A stretch of 64,000 nucleotides of DNA. Origin: Microvirga sp. (GTDB taxonomy: Bacteria > Pseudomonadota > Alphaproteobacteria > Rhizobiales > Beijerinckiaceae). This document shows, one piece after another, positions 62,983-64,000 of the stretch; position 1 is the stretch's first letter; each line of letters begins with the position of its first letter. The translations under genes and the position numbers were made by a program. The stretch lies in NCBI GenBank assembly GCA_029266525.1, contig JAQSWQ010000003.1, positions 38,436-102,435 of the forward strand. The letters are read 5' to 3'. The notes under the pieces were generated by a model. That model had not been told where the DNA came from and ran no database searches. It saw nothing but the letters and a program-made list of their open reading frames with translations.

Positions 62983-64000
62983 CTATTGAGCGGGCTTTGC
63001 CGGCGCGGGCTTGGGCTTCGCCGCGGCGGTCTGCTTCGCCGCAGCCGGCTTCTTCTTGGCCTCGGGCTTCGCGCCCGAAGCTGCGGCCGGCTTTGCTGTG
63101 GCCACCAGCGGCTTCGCGGCCGACGGCATGGCCCTGGCCGCCACCGCTGCCTTCGCCGGGGCGGATTTCGCCGCAGGCTTCGCAAGCGCGACCGGAACGG
63201 CGAGCGCGGCGGCCGGCGTGACCGGTTTCGCAGCGGCGCCGCCGGCCATGATCGCCGGCGTCTTCGCGGCGACGAAGGCTTCGGCCGCCGGGGAGGCGAC
63301 GGGCTTCGAAGCCGGTTTCGCGGCGAGCATCTTACGGCCCCTGCGACCTTTCCGGGACGTCGCCGGCATCTCGTTGTCGGCCACGTTGGTGTTCGGCGCG
63401 CGGCCGGTCCAGACGAGCACCGGCTGCAGCGGCGCGCGCGGACCGAGCTTGCGCGGCCCCGCAGCGACGCTGCCGCTCGCAAAAGCGAGGGCCGACGAGA
63501 AGCCCGGCGCCGCAAACGAGATCGGGTTCTCGGCGCTGCCGGCCGCGTTCGCCTGCACCGCGCCCGCCTCTTCCTCCGACGGCATCGGGCCACGCCGGCC
63601 GCAGATGTAGGGCCGCATGTCGGGCGCGGCGGATGCATAGGAGCGCGGCAGCTCCTCGAGCGAGCGCCCGCCGAAGCTGAACAGGGAGGAGGTCGAGAAG
63701 CCCCGATCGAACAGCTCGGCCGCCTTTATGGTGCGCTCGGTAGCCGAGGGCGAGCCCATGATGACGGTGATGAGGCGGCGCCCATCCCGGGTCGCGCTCG
63801 CTACCACGTTGAAGCCGGACGAGCAGATGAAGCCGGTCTTCATGCCGTCGGCGCCGGGATAGCGGCCGATGAGGCCGTTGTGGTTCGCCATCACGCGGCG
63901 CCCGAGCTTGATCGCGCTCAGCTGGAACAGCCCGCGGTGCTCGGGGAACTCCCGGATCAGCGCGCGGCCGAGGATCGCCATGTCGCGGGCGCTCGTGTAC
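62983..64000 (-). CDS. D-alanyl-D-alanine carboxypeptidase (S11), N terminus outside window
   Basis: Trims pentapeptide stems of peptidoglycan. Only the C-terminal 339 codons are visible; the frame is open to base 64000 (YTSARDMAILGRALI), and the SxxK and SxN motifs should lie outside. The KTG motif is seen in DGMKTGFICSSGFN (bases about 63830-63850). After the catalytic domain (ending near 63560) there is a C-terminal region of about 190 residues, rich in Ala, Pro and Lys with many AKPA-like units, and with one ordinary segment (VLVWTGRAPNTNVADNEMPA). This tail is likely disordered and may bind or span the wall. Confidence 0.93.
   Translation of the reverse strand, partial: YTSARDMAILGRALIREFPEHRGLFQLSAIKLGRRVMANHNGLIGRYPGADGMKTGFICSSGFNVVASATRDGRRLITVIMGSPSATERTIKAAELFDRGFSTSSLFSFGGRSLEELPRSYASAAPDMRPYICGRRGPMPSEEEAGAVQANAAGSAENPISFAAPGFSSALAFASGSVAAGPRKLGPRAPLQPVLVWTGRAPNTNVADNEMPATSRKGRRGRKMLAAKPASKPVASPAAEAFVAAKTPAIMAGGAAAKPVTPAAALAVPVALAKPAAKSAPAKAAVAARAMPSAAKPLVATAKPAAASGAKPEAKKKPAAAKQTAAAKPKPAPAKPAQ

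Overview
The window is high-GC DNA carrying ordinary chromosomal genes of an alphaproteobacterium, most likely a member of the Hyphomicrobiales (Rhizobiales). The clues are gene order and family choice: a separate F0 ATP synthase operon with b and b' subunits, the smc / dsbA-like / DUF721 (DciA) / mutY block, the coxB-coxA-ctaB-(small gene)-ctaG-coxC-DUF983-SURF1 block, ispH-thrB-rnhA, IalB and DUF1127 proteins, and an ornithine decarboxylase preceded by a long leader in the position of the alphaproteobacterial speF RNA. The genus cannot be named from this evidence. No tRNA, rRNA, CRISPR array, prophage or transposase was found. What stands out from the housekeeping background is two families of short palindromic repeats.

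Layout. 1-3130: the two-subunit glycine decarboxylase (gcvPA, truncated by the window edge, and gcvPB). 3272-4263: a Tat-exported metallo-beta-lactamase-fold protein broken by a frameshift. 4442-7024: F0 ATP synthase operon (atpI-B-E-b'-b, minus strand) with a clear promoter and terminator. 7335-13322: smc, a DsbA-like thioredoxin-fold protein, a DciA-like protein and, divergently, mutY. 13432-14585: two small secreted proteins, one of the IalB family. 14868-21369: aa3-type cytochrome c oxidase and its assembly factors, running on into thrC and an M16 peptidase (to 24101), followed by a c-di-GMP protein. 27161-32045: redox and envelope genes, then ispH-thrB-rnhA. 32177-40101: a cation/proton antiporter, a MATE exporter, DUF937 and DUF1127 proteins, a LysR regulator with a visible promoter and operator, an SNase-fold protein and an M48 lipoprotein. 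40213-44760: polyamine gene with its leader RNA, periplasmic glucan protein, acetyltransferases. 44765-50546: an orphan TAXI-type binding protein, an M50 protease and a second, B-family heme-copper oxidase operon that begins with a 53-residue one-helix subunit. 50609-55166: argG and putA. 55335-57952: NMT1/SsuA-type ABC importer. 58024-64000: acyl-CoA synthetase, a FemAB/CelD-like acetyltransferase, a CobW GTPase with an EamA transporter, and the 3' part of a D-Ala-D-Ala carboxypeptidase.

How the genes work together. Much of the window serves respiration and energy coupling: F0 of the ATP synthase, a complete aa3 oxidase with heme (CtaB), copper (CtaG) and SURF1 assembly factors, and an alternative ba3-like oxidase with its own diheme cytochrome c. 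Proline (putA) and glycine (gcvP) catabolism feed electrons or C1 units. Threonine synthesis (thrB, thrC) is split between two nearby operons.

Main discovery. One family of about 130-150 bp palindromic repeats occurs between genes (1257-1405, 10806-10922, half copy at 57969) and also inside two enzyme genes, gcvPB and putA. There it is translated, in both cases in the same orientation and the same reading frame, giving extra segments of about 45 residues that begin with the same decapeptide apart from one position. This resembles the behaviour of Rickettsia palindromic elements.
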